Shown: positions 1 to 5,961 of the stretch, piece by piece
Numbering within the stretch: position 1 is the stretch's first letter
Layout: the number at the start of each line of letters is the position of its first letter
NCBI GenBank assembly: GCA_903911455.1
Contig: CAIWDQ010000157.1
Coordinates: 1 to 5,961, forward strand
Length of the DNA: 5,961 nt
Source: an uncultured bacterium
GTDB taxonomy: Bacteria > Bacteroidota > Bacteroidia > Bacteroidales > JACABE01
Direction: 5' to 3'
Notes under the pieces: model-generated
The model's database searches: none
Seen by the model: only the letters and a program-made list of their open reading frames with translations
What the model was told of the DNA's origin: nothing
Translations under genes and position numbers: made by a program

Positions 1-110
1 CGTTATTAACATAAATCAAATACATTTATTTCTCTATGATTGCTTTTCTTTTTTATTTAAAAATGGATTTAAAGAAGACAATACAAAAAGTATTCAAAAG
101 AGTATATTTA

Positions 111-153
111 TATGAGAAAAGAAAAAGGCCTCACTTTGTTAAATGAGACCTTT
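111..153 (-). terminator. Rho-independent terminator for the leftward transporter gene
   Basis: Positions 124-133 (AAAGGCCTCA) and 144-153 (TGAGACCTTT) form a 10-bp inverted repeat. Read on the minus strand, the single non-Watson-Crick position becomes a G-U wobble. The stem can then extend to about 13 bp (124-136 with 141-153) with a second wobble and a 4-nt loop. On the plus strand both positions are C/A mismatches. The minus-strand transcript then runs into a T-rich tract (complement of 117-126). Hairpin polarity and the U-tract both fit termination of the transporter transcript, whose stop codon lies about 105 bp upstream. A weaker bidirectional role is possible. Confidence 0.75.
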
Positions 154-257
154 CAAACATTATTTTAAACTAAACTTTATTATAATGCAAAATTACAATC
201 ATAATAAAGAAAAAACTCTAAGGTATTTCCTGATAATTAGTATTTTTTTCCTTACTA

Positions 258-2639
258 CTAATTAATATGATCAAAACCATGCGTATTATTATCTTCTTTA
301 ATAAAATCAATCTCTACAAAAGGTTCCTCAAAACGTTTTGTAGTAAAATACTTATCAAGTGTCAATAATAAAGATGGGAGTATTAAAAGATTGGTAAACA
401 TACCCGTAAGCAACGTAAACGAAACCAGAAAGCCCATAGCCTGAGTGCCTCCAAATGTTGAAAGACTAAAGATAGAGAAACCCAGGAAAAGTACTATAGA
501 TGAGTAAACCATGCTATAACCTGTTTCGCCAAGCGCATAAATCACCGATTCTTTAATATTACCTTTGCTTCTCCGCAATTCGAGCCTGTATCTGGATAAA
601 TATTGTATGGTATTATCCATTGAAATCCCCAAAGCAATACTAAAAATAAGTATTGTCGAAGGTTTGATAGTGATATCAAAGTAACCCATCATTGCTGCTG
701 TTAATAACTGAGGCACAAGATTTGGTATCAACGAAAGTATAATCATTCTTAAAGAACTAAAAAGAAAAGCCATCAATAAAGCAATAATAATTACAGCAAG
801 TATAAGACTTTCTATTAGGTTTCCGGTAAGATAACGGGTGCCTTCCAGAAAAACGACACTGCTACCTGTAATCTTCACATCATATTTTGCAGGATCAAAT
901 ATTGAATCTATTTTGGGTCTTAATTCGTTTCGTATCTTCTGAATTTCTTTGGTACCTATGTTAGCCATCTGAACACTAACACGAGTTTTGCGCATAGTTG
1001 TATCAACAAAAGCATTTAAAATTGTTTTCTTTTTACTGTTAACTTTAGGGATATAATCTGCCATAAAAGCAAGTTCGCTATTGTCGGGGATACTATAATA
1101 TGAAGAATCTCCATCATAAAATGCCTGTTTTGCAAACTTAACAACTTCTGCTACCGAAACTGGCTTTGATAACTCAGGATATGTCTTTATAATATCTTGA
1201 AGTTGATCAATCTTACGAATAAAAGGCATACGCATCACACCTTTATCCTTCTTCGTATCAATAGAGATTTCAAAAGGCATTATCCCTTTAAAATTCGTTT
1301 CAAAAAAGGTAAGATCAACAAACATAGGATCACGCTTCGGAATATCATCAACTATATTTCCTGTAGTCCGTAATTTAGTAACGCCAATAACACCAATAAC
1401 AACTGATATAACCAACACAACATAAACCCATTTGCGTTTATTTTGCACAATATGCTCAATACGCGCAATGATCTTTCCGATAATTTTATTGTCTAAATGC
1501 TCAACATTTTTAACACTTGGAGGGGCCAGATAACTAAAAAATATAGGTATTAATATAATGGTAAAAATATAAATAAGGAGTATAGTAAGTGATGCAACTA
1601 TCCCAAACTCAACAAGCATCTTATTTCCGGTAACAGTAAAAGCAGCAAAACCGGCAGCAGTTGCAGCATTAGTTAATAAATTAGCCAATCCTATACGCTG
1701 TATTGCTCTAGATAAAGCCTTTACTTTATTACCATGAAGCTTATATTCAAAATGATATTTATTAAGAAGGAAAATACAGTTTTCAACAGCAATAATAACT
1801 GTAAGTGGGGGTATTATACTTGTAAGAATAGTAATTTTATACCCGAGCAAAACTATCATACCCGTAGCCCATATTACACAAATAATAACAATAAGCATAG
1901 GGAAAAGTACTGCCCTGTATGACCTGAAGAATGCAAATAAAGCGATAGATGCTATAAGCATTGAAAGCAACATGAAGAATTTTAGTTCATCCTGAATCTT
2001 CTTTGATATCATCGTACGAATGTATGGCAATCCCGAGTAATGCACAGTGATATCGTTCTTTTTACTGAATTGTTCTATCTTTTCGTGAATCTCATTAATA
2101 AGTCCAACCCTACTCTTGGTATTAAGTTTCTTTTTATCAAGAGTAATCATCATAAGAGTTGCATTCGTACTCCTATTTATAATTAATCCATCATAAAAAG
2201 GCAATGAATATATTTTTCGTCTAATACTATCAACTTCTTCCTGAGTTCTTGGCTTATATTTAATTAAAGGTTTAAAATCAAATTTATTTAATGAATCATT
2301 TTTAGATAAAGTATATAGTTTTGATAAAGAAAGCACTTCTTCTACTCCTTCAATCTCTTTAATATTAGATGTAAGATCGTACCATGCATTAAACTTTGAG
2401 AGTTCAAAAAGTTTATTATCACAGATACCTACGAACATCACACTTCCATCTTCACCAAATTGTTTCTTAAAATTATCATAATCTATACTTACTGAGTCGG
2501 ATGCGGGCAACATTTTAGCCATCTCATAAGATAACTGAATGTTGGTAGCATGATAACCCATAAATATTGTCAGTAATAATATTGCAATAATATTCCAGAC
2601 GCGTTTCCTTAAAATAAATCTAACCAGGTGATTCCACAT
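258..2639 (-). CDS. RND superfamily (MMPL/SSD-type) membrane transporter
   Basis: This 793-residue inner-membrane protein has the duplicated RND layout. TM1 is at about 14-32, followed by a large periplasmic domain to about 215. TM2-TM6 lie at about 219-370, then TM7 at about 404-422, a second periplasmic domain to about 605, and TM8-TM12 at about 608-760. The size and two soluble loops match the MMPL/HAE3-like branch rather than the roughly 1,000-residue AcrB branch. Members use the proton gradient to move lipids or other hydrophobic compounds; the substrate here cannot be read from sequence. The second half keeps an acidic TM10 relay position (D675-N676 in GISMDN). The first half has E286-N287 in TM4 instead of the classical Asp-Tyr. 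No adaptor (membrane-fusion) protein or outer-membrane channel is encoded beside it, as is usual for stand-alone MMPL proteins. The start is the first Met, just before basic residues and TM1. A candidate promoter lies 27-56 bp upstream and a hairpin terminator lies downstream, so it appears to be a single-gene unit in this window. Confidence 0.9.
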   Translation of the reverse strand: MWNHLVRFILRKRVWNIIAILLLTIFMGYHATNIQLSYEMAKMLPASDSVSIDYDNFKKQFGEDGSVMFVGICDNKLFELSKFNAWYDLTSNIKEIEGVEEVLSLSKLYTLSKNDSLNKFDFKPLIKYKPRTQEEVDSIRRKIYSLPFYDGLIINRSTNATLMMITLDKKKLNTKSRVGLINEIHEKIEQFSKKNDITVHYSGLPYIRTMISKKIQDELKFFMLLSMLIASIALFAFFRSYRAVLFPMLIVIICVIWATGMIVLLGYKITILTSIIPPLTVIIAVENCIFLLNKYHFEYKLHGNKVKALSRAIQRIGLANLLTNAATAAGFAAFTVTGNKMLVEFGIVASLTILLIYIFTIILIPIFFSYLAPPSVKNVEHLDNKIIGKIIARIEHIVQNKRKWVYVVLVISVVIGVIGVTKLRTTGNIVDDIPKRDPMFVDLTFFETNFKGIMPFEISIDTKKDKGVMRMPFIRKIDQLQDIIKTYPELSKPVSVAEVVKFAKQAFYDGDSSYYSIPDNSELAFMADYIPKVNSKKKTILNAFVDTTMRKTRVSVQMANIGTKEIQKIRNELRPKIDSIFDPAKYDVKITGSSVVFLEGTRYLTGNLIESLILAVIIIALLMAFLFSSLRMIILSLIPNLVPQLLTAAMMGYFDITIKPSTILIFSIALGISMDNTIQYLSRYRLELRRSKGNIKESVIYALGETGYSMVYSSIVLFLGFSIFSLSTFGGTQAMGFLVSFTLLTGMFTNLLILPSLLLTLDKYFTTKRFEEPFVEIDFIKEDNNTHGFDHIN

Positions 2640-2665
2640 AGTACTTAAATATGATAAATAGACGG

Positions 2666-2695
2666 CAAAAATACAACTTTATTGTTTTTATCAAT
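2666..2695 (-). promoter_or_regulatory. Candidate promoter of the RND transporter gene (Bacteroidota type)
   Basis: On the minus strand, positions 2673-2666 read TATTTTTG, a full match to the Bacteroidota -7 consensus TAnnTTTG. An ATTG at 2695-2692 lies 18 bp further upstream and is a partial match to the -33 TTTG element. Transcription would start near 2660 and give a short leader of about 20 nt before the ATG at 2639. The match is direct, but such motifs arise by chance in AT-rich DNA; the position in a divergent intergenic region is the main support. Confidence 0.45.
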
Positions 2696-2725
2696 GTTTT
2701 TTATGCTTTATTTAAGAATTTAAAT

Positions 2726-2733
2726 TAATTTTG
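2726..2733 (+). promoter_or_regulatory. Candidate -7 element of the lipoprotein-dehydrogenase operon
   Basis: TAATTTTG at this position fits the Bacteroidota -7 consensus TAnnTTTG. No good TTTG -33 element is seen at the usual distance (around 2702-2707 there is only TTATGC). Transcription would start near 2740, about 34 nt before the ATG at 2774. The motif overlaps the end of a 10-bp perfect palindrome, AATTTAAATT (2717-2726). This is the best rightward candidate in the divergent gap but lacks a convincing partner element. Confidence 0.35.
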
Positions 2734-2773
2734 GTACGTTTTTTGTAATCTTCATAGTCTAAAAAAAATACAT

Positions 2774-3934
2774 ATGAGAAAGTTTATATACATATTATCT
2801 ATTGCATTTATAGTTGCTTCGTGCATGTCATCTACCAAAATGTTATCAAAAGGTTACTATGATGAAGCTATTAATAAATCTGTATCAAAAATATTAAAAG
2901 ACCCAAGGAATACTAAAGAAATTAATGTCTTAAGTCAGTCTTATAAATTAGCAAACCAAAAGGATAAGCAAACAATTGAACAACTTCAGTTATCCGGACA
3001 GCCTGACAGATGGGATAGGATATTTAAATGTTATGATGCTATGAATAAGAGGCAGGAAACTGTGGCAAGAGTGCAACCATTTATATTGACTACCATAGGT
3101 TATCAATATGTTGATTATAATAAAGAAATAGTTGAAGCTAAGAAGAATGCTTCAGAATATTATTATGTTCATGCTAAAACTTTGCTTGATAAGAAAGATA
3201 GATACGATGCCCGTCAGGCTTATGACGAATTACAAAGAGTTAAAACATTTTATCCTAATTATAAAGATGTAGATGCACTGATTAAGGAAGCTTATGATGC
3301 AGGTCTTACTTATGTTTTGTTTAAGATGGTAAATAATTCGGAAGCTATTCTCCCAGTTCAGTTTGAAAAGGATTTATTGAATATGAGTACTTATAATTTT
3401 AATAAGGATTGGACTATTTTCCATTCACAACCAATTGATAATTTTTATTATGATTATTCTATAATAGTTAGTATTAAAGTTATTGATATCTCGCCTGAAT
3501 CACAAAATCAAACAGAATTTACTGAAACTAAACAAGTCCAGGAAGGCACTCAATATAAGCTTGATGCTAATGGTAATGTGATGAAAGATGCTAATGGTAA
3601 TGATATAACCATCCCTAAATATGTTAATCATCGTTGCACAGTTACTGAAGTTCACCAATCTAAGTATGCAATTATTGCTGGTACAGTTGATTTCTGGGAA
3701 AACCAATCAAGACAGATGGTAAAGTCAGAACCAATCAGAGCTCAATTCTATTTTAACAATGCATATGCAACAGCCAGAGGCGATAGAAATATTCTAAAGC
3801 CAGAAATACGTAGAAAATTAGATTCACAATTTATACCTTTCCCTGAAAATGGAGATATGCTAATGTCAACAGGCAACATATTAAAAGGTATGATCAGGGA
3901 TATCATCAGAAGAAATAATGCAATCTTAAAATAA
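2774..3934 (+). CDS. Putative lipoprotein of unknown function
   Basis: This 386-residue protein has a lipoprotein signal peptide: basic Arg-Lys at 2-3, a hydrophobic stretch at 4-15 and a lipobox V14-A15-S16-C17. It is therefore predicted to be cleaved before C17 and lipid-anchored. The residues after the cysteine (M-S-S-T-K) lack the acidic patch known as a surface-export signal in Bacteroidota, which hints at a periplasm-facing anchor (inference). Residues about 25-185 are rich in Lys, Asp, Tyr and Ala, probably helical and reminiscent of TPR-like repeats (for example the segment around 133-165). Residues about 210-340 look beta-rich. An 8-residue near-repeat (DANGNVMK, then DANGNDIT) occupies 264-279. 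The start is the only early Met that gives an intact signal peptide; no Shine-Dalgarno sequence precedes it. It lies 5 bp upstream of the dehydrogenase gene, so the two are probably co-transcribed. I recognise the general type (conserved Bacteroidota lipoprotein) but no specific function. Confidence 0.8.
   Translation: MRKFIYILSIAFIVASCMSSTKMLSKGYYDEAINKSVSKILKDPRNTKEINVLSQSYKLANQKDKQTIEQLQLSGQPDRWDRIFKCYDAMNKRQETVARVQPFILTTIGYQYVDYNKEIVEAKKNASEYYYVHAKTLLDKKDRYDARQAYDELQRVKTFYPNYKDVDALIKEAYDAGLTYVLFKMVNNSEAILPVQFEKDLLNMSTYNFNKDWTIFHSQPIDNFYYDYSIIVSIKVIDISPESQNQTEFTETKQVQEGTQYKLDANGNVMKDANGNDITIPKYVNHRCTVTEVHQSKYAIIAGTVDFWENQSRQMVKSEPIRAQFYFNNAYATARGDRNILKPEIRRKLDSQFIPFPENGDMLMSTGNILKGMIRDIIRRNNAILK
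3563..3602 (+). repeat. In-frame 24-bp-period direct repeat inside the lipoprotein gene
   Basis: The 16-nt sequence GATGCTAATGGTAATG occurs at 3563-3578 and again, identical, at 3587-3602, a period of 24 bp. It encodes two copies of Asp-Ala-Asn-Gly-Asn at residues 264-268 and 272-276 of the lipoprotein. Identical synonymous codons point to a recent in-frame duplication rather than convergence. The polar, Asn/Asp/Gly-rich repeat probably forms a turn or loop. It loosely resembles the D-x-N-G-N start of calcium-binding loops, but calcium binding is only a guess. Confidence 0.8.
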
Positions 3935-3939
3935 TATAA

Positions 3940-4893
3940 ATGAAAGGAAAAATCCTTTTCGTTGACAATACACACGATTTATTGATAAAGGAGCTAACTA
4001 CATTAGGCTATCAATGTGATTACTTCCCAACTTTTAAACGCGATGATTATTTAAATATAATTCACGAATACATTGGTGTTGTTATTCGTAGCGGTATCGT
4101 TTTAGATAAAGTTATGCTTGACAAAGCTATAAATTTAAAGTTTATTGGAAGAGTTGGGGCGGGTATGGAGAGTATTGATGTTCATTATGCTGAAAATTTA
4201 GGTATAGCTTGCCTAAATTCCCCGGAAGGGAATAGGGATGCTTTGGCAGAACATGCTTTGGGTATGTTGCTTACTTTATTTAACAATATTAAACGTGCTG
4301 ATGCTGATGTACGTAAAGGTATCTGGGAAAGAGAGAAGAATCGGGGTGTTGAGATTAAAGGCAAGACGATTGGAATCATTGGTTATGGAAATATGGGTAG
4401 CGCATTTGCAAAGAGGTTGAAAGGTTTTGATGCTAATGTTATTGCTTATGATAAATATAAGTTTAATTATTCGGATGAATATGTTAAAGAAGTTACGTTG
4501 GAAACTCTCTTTTTGGAAGCTGATATCTTAAGTTTTCATGTCCCTTTGACTGATGAAACGCATTATATGTTTGATGATGCTTTTATTAATAAGTTTAAGC
4601 ATGATTTTTATCTTATAAATACTGCCAGAGGCAAAGTTGTGAATACTGATTCGTTGGTTAAGGCACTTATATCAGGTAAGATAAAAGGAGCTTGTCTGGA
4701 TGTGTTAGAATATGAGAAATTCAGTTTTGAAGAGATTGATAGCAATACTTTGCCTGAATCATATCAATATCTTATCAAAGCTGATAATGTTATACTTACT
4801 CCTCATATTGCAGGCTGGACAGTTGAATCAAAATATAAACTTGCCAAGGTTCTTCTTGATAAAATAATTGAAGTTCTTAAAAAGAGTACTTAA
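3940..4893 (+). CDS. D-isomer-specific 2-hydroxyacid dehydrogenase, NAD-dependent
   Basis: This 317-residue cytoplasmic enzyme is predicted to interconvert a 2-hydroxyacid and its 2-oxoacid using NAD(H). The split catalytic domain occupies about 1-100 and 295-317, with the substrate loop motif R71-V72-G73-A74-G75. The Rossmann domain carries G148-x-G150-x-x-G153, and D171 at the end of the next strand favours NAD over NADP. The catalytic triad is visible: R230 (in NTARG), E259 (five residues after D254 of the LDV motif) and H289 (in TPHIAGW). It lacks the C-terminal ACT domain of full-length SerA, so it is the short form. Phosphoglycerate dehydrogenase, glyoxylate/hydroxypyruvate reductase or D-lactate dehydrogenase activity are all possible; the substrate cannot be assigned. 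E259 is followed by Lys rather than the usual Pro, and the stretch from E259 to H289 is 30 residues against 23 in E. coli SerA. The gene starts 5 bp after the lipoprotein stop codon without a Shine-Dalgarno sequence. Its last three codons, including the stop, form the first unit of a tandem repeat. Confidence 0.92.
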   Translation: MKGKILFVDNTHDLLIKELTTLGYQCDYFPTFKRDDYLNIIHEYIGVVIRSGIVLDKVMLDKAINLKFIGRVGAGMESIDVHYAENLGIACLNSPEGNRDALAEHALGMLLTLFNNIKRADADVRKGIWEREKNRGVEIKGKTIGIIGYGNMGSAFAKRLKGFDANVIAYDKYKFNYSDEYVKEVTLETLFLEADILSFHVPLTDETHYMFDDAFINKFKHDFYLINTARGKVVNTDSLVKALISGKIKGACLDVLEYEKFSFEEIDSNTLPESYQYLIKADNVILTPHIAGWTVESKYKLAKVLLDKIIEVLKKST

Positions 4894-4920
4894 AGTGCCT
4901 AAAGTACTTAAAGTACTTAA
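4885..4920 (+). repeat. Tandem 9-bp palindromic repeat, four units
   Basis: Four consecutive 9-bp units run AGTACTTAA (4885-4893), AGTGCCTAA (4894-4902), AGTACTTAA (4903-4911) and AGTACTTAA (4912-4920). A diverged copy, AGTTCTTAA, lies at 4872-4880, and a partial AGTT follows at 4921. Each perfect junction makes the self-complementary octamer AAGTACTT. The first unit supplies the last two codons and the stop of the dehydrogenase (AGT ACT TAA), and each later unit adds another in-frame TAA, giving four stops 9 nt apart. In the next frame the array is open and would read as Lys-Val-Leu/Pro triplets. I recall similar 9-bp intergenic arrays in other Bacteroidota genomes, but this was not checked. 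Confidence 0.85.
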
Positions 4921-4954
4921 AGTTGAAATACAAATCAAAATTAATAAAACAATT

Positions 4955-5347
4955 ATGAAATACTTTAAAGCAATATTCATCATAACACTTCTTATTTTAA
5001 CAATTAATACTTATAGTCAAAATAAAAGCAAAAGACTTATACTTGGCAGAACTTATGCTGAAAAGAAATTAAAAGAAGTATTAAAAAAGAAAGAGCAATA
5101 TAACTTAATTGATAACAAAAAAGAAATTATTAAAGATAGTGTAACTGCTGTTAATATTGCTGAAACTATTTTGTTTAATTTTTTTGATAAGGAAACTATT
5201 ATTGATGAAAGACCTTATGAAATTTATCATATTGATAAACATTGGATCATTATTGGTACACTTCCTAAAGGTTATAAAGGAGGAACATTTCTTATTATTA
5301 TTGATGCTACCAACTGTAGAGTATTAAAAATCATTCATGGCAAATAA
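4955..5347 (+). CDS. Exported NTF2-fold immunity-like small protein
   Basis: This 130-residue protein begins with a Sec signal peptide: Lys at 2 and 5, a hydrophobic core at about 6-17, and probable cleavage after S21 (T-Y-S, then Q22, a typical Bacteroidota junction). The mature protein would be periplasmic or secreted. A Lys-rich linker (about 23-60) leads to a C-terminal domain (about 61-130) with the signature of the NTF2-fold immunity family (Imm-NTF2-2 type, recognised from memory). That signature is a T-A-x-x-I-A-E helix at 64-70, P87, W97, the GTLP motif at 101-104, GG at 109-110, and the C-terminal V-L-K-x-x-H-G-K ending at 130. In that family the domain is proposed to neutralise polymorphic toxins, but many members stand alone with unknown roles. 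The start at 4955 is preferred over an in-frame ATG at 4868. The upstream choice would put 29 residues, mostly translated from the 9-bp repeat, in front of the signal peptide and would overlap the dehydrogenase gene. No toxin gene is visible nearby. Confidence 0.72.
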   Translation: MKYFKAIFIITLLILTINTYSQNKSKRLILGRTYAEKKLKEVLKKKEQYNLIDNKKEIIKDSVTAVNIAETILFNFFDKETIIDERPYEIYHIDKHWIIIGTLPKGYKGGTFLIIIDATNCRVLKIIHGK

Positions 5348-5398
5348 TAACTGAACTCTTAAATAAACTTATATCAAACTTAAAAACTATCTGACGGT

Positions 5399-5447
5399 TT
5401 ATCTGTTATTCATGTTAAATTTATTTTTAATAAAATTCTTCAGATAA
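5399..5447. repeat. Imperfect AT-rich inverted repeat before the membrane-protein gene
   Basis: TTATCTG (5399-5405) and CAGATAA (5441-5447) are perfect 7-bp inverted arms separated by 35 bp. Inside, TTTATT (5420-5425) and AATAAA (5429-5434) form a second 6-bp stem with a 3-nt loop. The outer arm ends 6 bp before the ATG at 5454. It could be a weak structured leader, an operator or chance in AT-rich DNA. It is not a convincing terminator because the stems are A/T-dominated and no strong U-tract follows. Confidence 0.25.
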
Positions 5448-5453
5448 GATCTA

Positions 5454-5915
5454 ATGACTTCAAAAAACACAAATAGAAAACCATTCGTCGACAAACATTA
5501 TTTAATTTTACTTTCGGGATTAATGTGGTTAGGAGTAGGCATATTGCTCAACAGCTTTGCTTGTCGCTGGCTATCAGATTACCAGGGTTCGTACACCTGG
5601 CTTATCGTAAGCTCAGGACTCCTTATTTCTATCATTAAACATCGCTTTGTTTTATCTCGTTTTGCACAAAAAAATATAAACAGGATTGAAGCTAATGGTG
5701 ATAAGCAATGGTTATTTGCGTTTATAACTGTTAAAAGTTTGATCATGATTATTCTTATGATGGGAACCGGCATTACATTACGCCATTCATCTATACCAAA
5801 ACAATATTTATCAGTATTATACATTGCAATCGGTGGAGCATTGATTCTTTCGAGCATCAAGTATTTTGTGATAACTGTTGAATGGATGAAAGAAAAGAAA
5901 TTAGCTCAGCAATAG
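5454..5915 (+). CDS. Conserved hypothetical four-helix membrane protein
   Basis: This 153-residue protein has four predicted membrane segments at about 17-38, 47-62, 86-106 and 117-138. Basic residues at the N-terminus (K4, R8, K9, K14) and in the middle loop (62-85, with several Lys/Arg) suggest both termini and the central loop are cytoplasmic. Two short loops would then face the periplasm, the second being R110-H111-S112-S113-I114-P115-K116 before TM4. That loop, together with M24-W25-L26-G27-x-G29 in TM1, looks like the conserved core. I recall similar uncharacterised proteins in other bacteria but no function or named domain. The start at 5454 keeps the basic N-terminus ahead of TM1; the next Met (residue 24) falls inside TM1 and would break it. 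It lies 106 bp downstream of the immunity-like gene, with no clear terminator or strong promoter in between, so co-transcription is open. Confidence 0.7.
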   Translation: MTSKNTNRKPFVDKHYLILLSGLMWLGVGILLNSFACRWLSDYQGSYTWLIVSSGLLISIIKHRFVLSRFAQKNINRIEANGDKQWLFAFITVKSLIMIILMMGTGITLRHSSIPKQYLSVLYIAIGGALILSSIKYFVITVEWMKEKKLAQQ

Positions 5916-5961
5916 TTTATTCCAAAAATCATAAAGAATCATCTTACTATTATTTATTAAG

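Noticed and set aside
63..146. Plus-strand 27-codon open frame (M-D-L-K-K-T...) ending in TGA
   Set aside because: It runs into the stem-loop terminator of the minus-strand gene, is Lys-rich as expected of random AT-rich DNA, and has no ribosome-binding or promoter signal.
187..195. Minus-strand TAATTTTGC, a possible promoter -7 element
   Set aside because: No -33 partner is seen, and the hairpin terminator lies only about 35 bp downstream; a single 6-base match is expected by chance in this much AT-rich DNA.
1734..1922. Plus-strand open frame opposite the transporter
   Set aside because: It is antisense to a well-supported transmembrane coding region, and its Asn/Tyr/Lys-rich composition is typical of a shadow frame.
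2640..2648. Extra copy of AGTACTTAA directly before the transporter start codon
   Set aside because: AGTACT cores also occur in coding DNA (around 490, 1906 and 3386), so a single isolated copy is likely chance and is not counted as part of the repeat array.
3500..3975. Minus-strand open frames opposite the lipoprotein gene
   Set aside because: They overlap a gene with a clear signal peptide and consistent coding character, and have no own promoter or recognisable domain.
4868..4954. Upstream ATG in frame with the exported small protein
   Set aside because: It overlaps the end of the dehydrogenase, and the added residues are mainly a translation of the 9-bp repeat; it would bury the signal peptide inside the protein. 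The start at 4955 is better.
5916..5961. Possible terminator after the membrane-protein gene
   Set aside because: Only AT-rich sequence with a short direct repeat (AATCAT twice) is present; no stem-loop with a T-tract is seen before the window ends.

Overview
The window is AT-rich (about one third G+C by eye) and reads as chromosomal DNA of a member of the Bacteroidota, probably a free-living or sediment-type Bacteroidales/Flavobacteriia relative. The clues are start codons preceded by A/T-rich DNA without a Shine-Dalgarno sequence, TAnnTTTG-type -7 promoter motifs on both strands of the divergent intergenic region, a signal peptide that ends in Ser-Gln, a lipoprotein signal, and protein types common in that phylum. 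No phage, transposon, CRISPR, tRNA or rRNA sequence was seen.

Layout. Positions 1-257 hold no convincing gene, only a hairpin terminator for the leftward gene. Positions 258-2639 (minus strand) encode a 793-residue RND/MMPL-type membrane transporter. A 134-bp divergent intergenic region (2640-2773) carries candidate promoters in both directions. Rightward from there lie four genes: a lipoprotein (2774-3934); a D-isomer-specific 2-hydroxyacid dehydrogenase (3940-4893), only 5 bp behind it; a small exported protein resembling the NTF2-fold immunity family (4955-5347); and a four-helix membrane protein of unknown function (5454-5915). A tandem array of a palindromic 9-bp unit sits at the stop codon of the dehydrogenase and fills much of the gap before the small exported protein.

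How the genes relate. The lipoprotein and dehydrogenase are almost certainly one transcription unit. The small exported protein and the membrane protein follow on the same strand, but gaps of 61 and 106 bp make co-transcription less certain. The transporter, the lipoprotein, the secreted small protein and the integral membrane protein all belong to the cell envelope; the dehydrogenase is cytoplasmic and has no obvious functional link to them. I see no coherent new defence or metabolic system. The most noteworthy points are the 9-bp repeat array, the immunity-like protein without a visible toxin partner, the unusual TM4 relay residues of the transporter, and a fresh-looking internal duplication in the lipoprotein.
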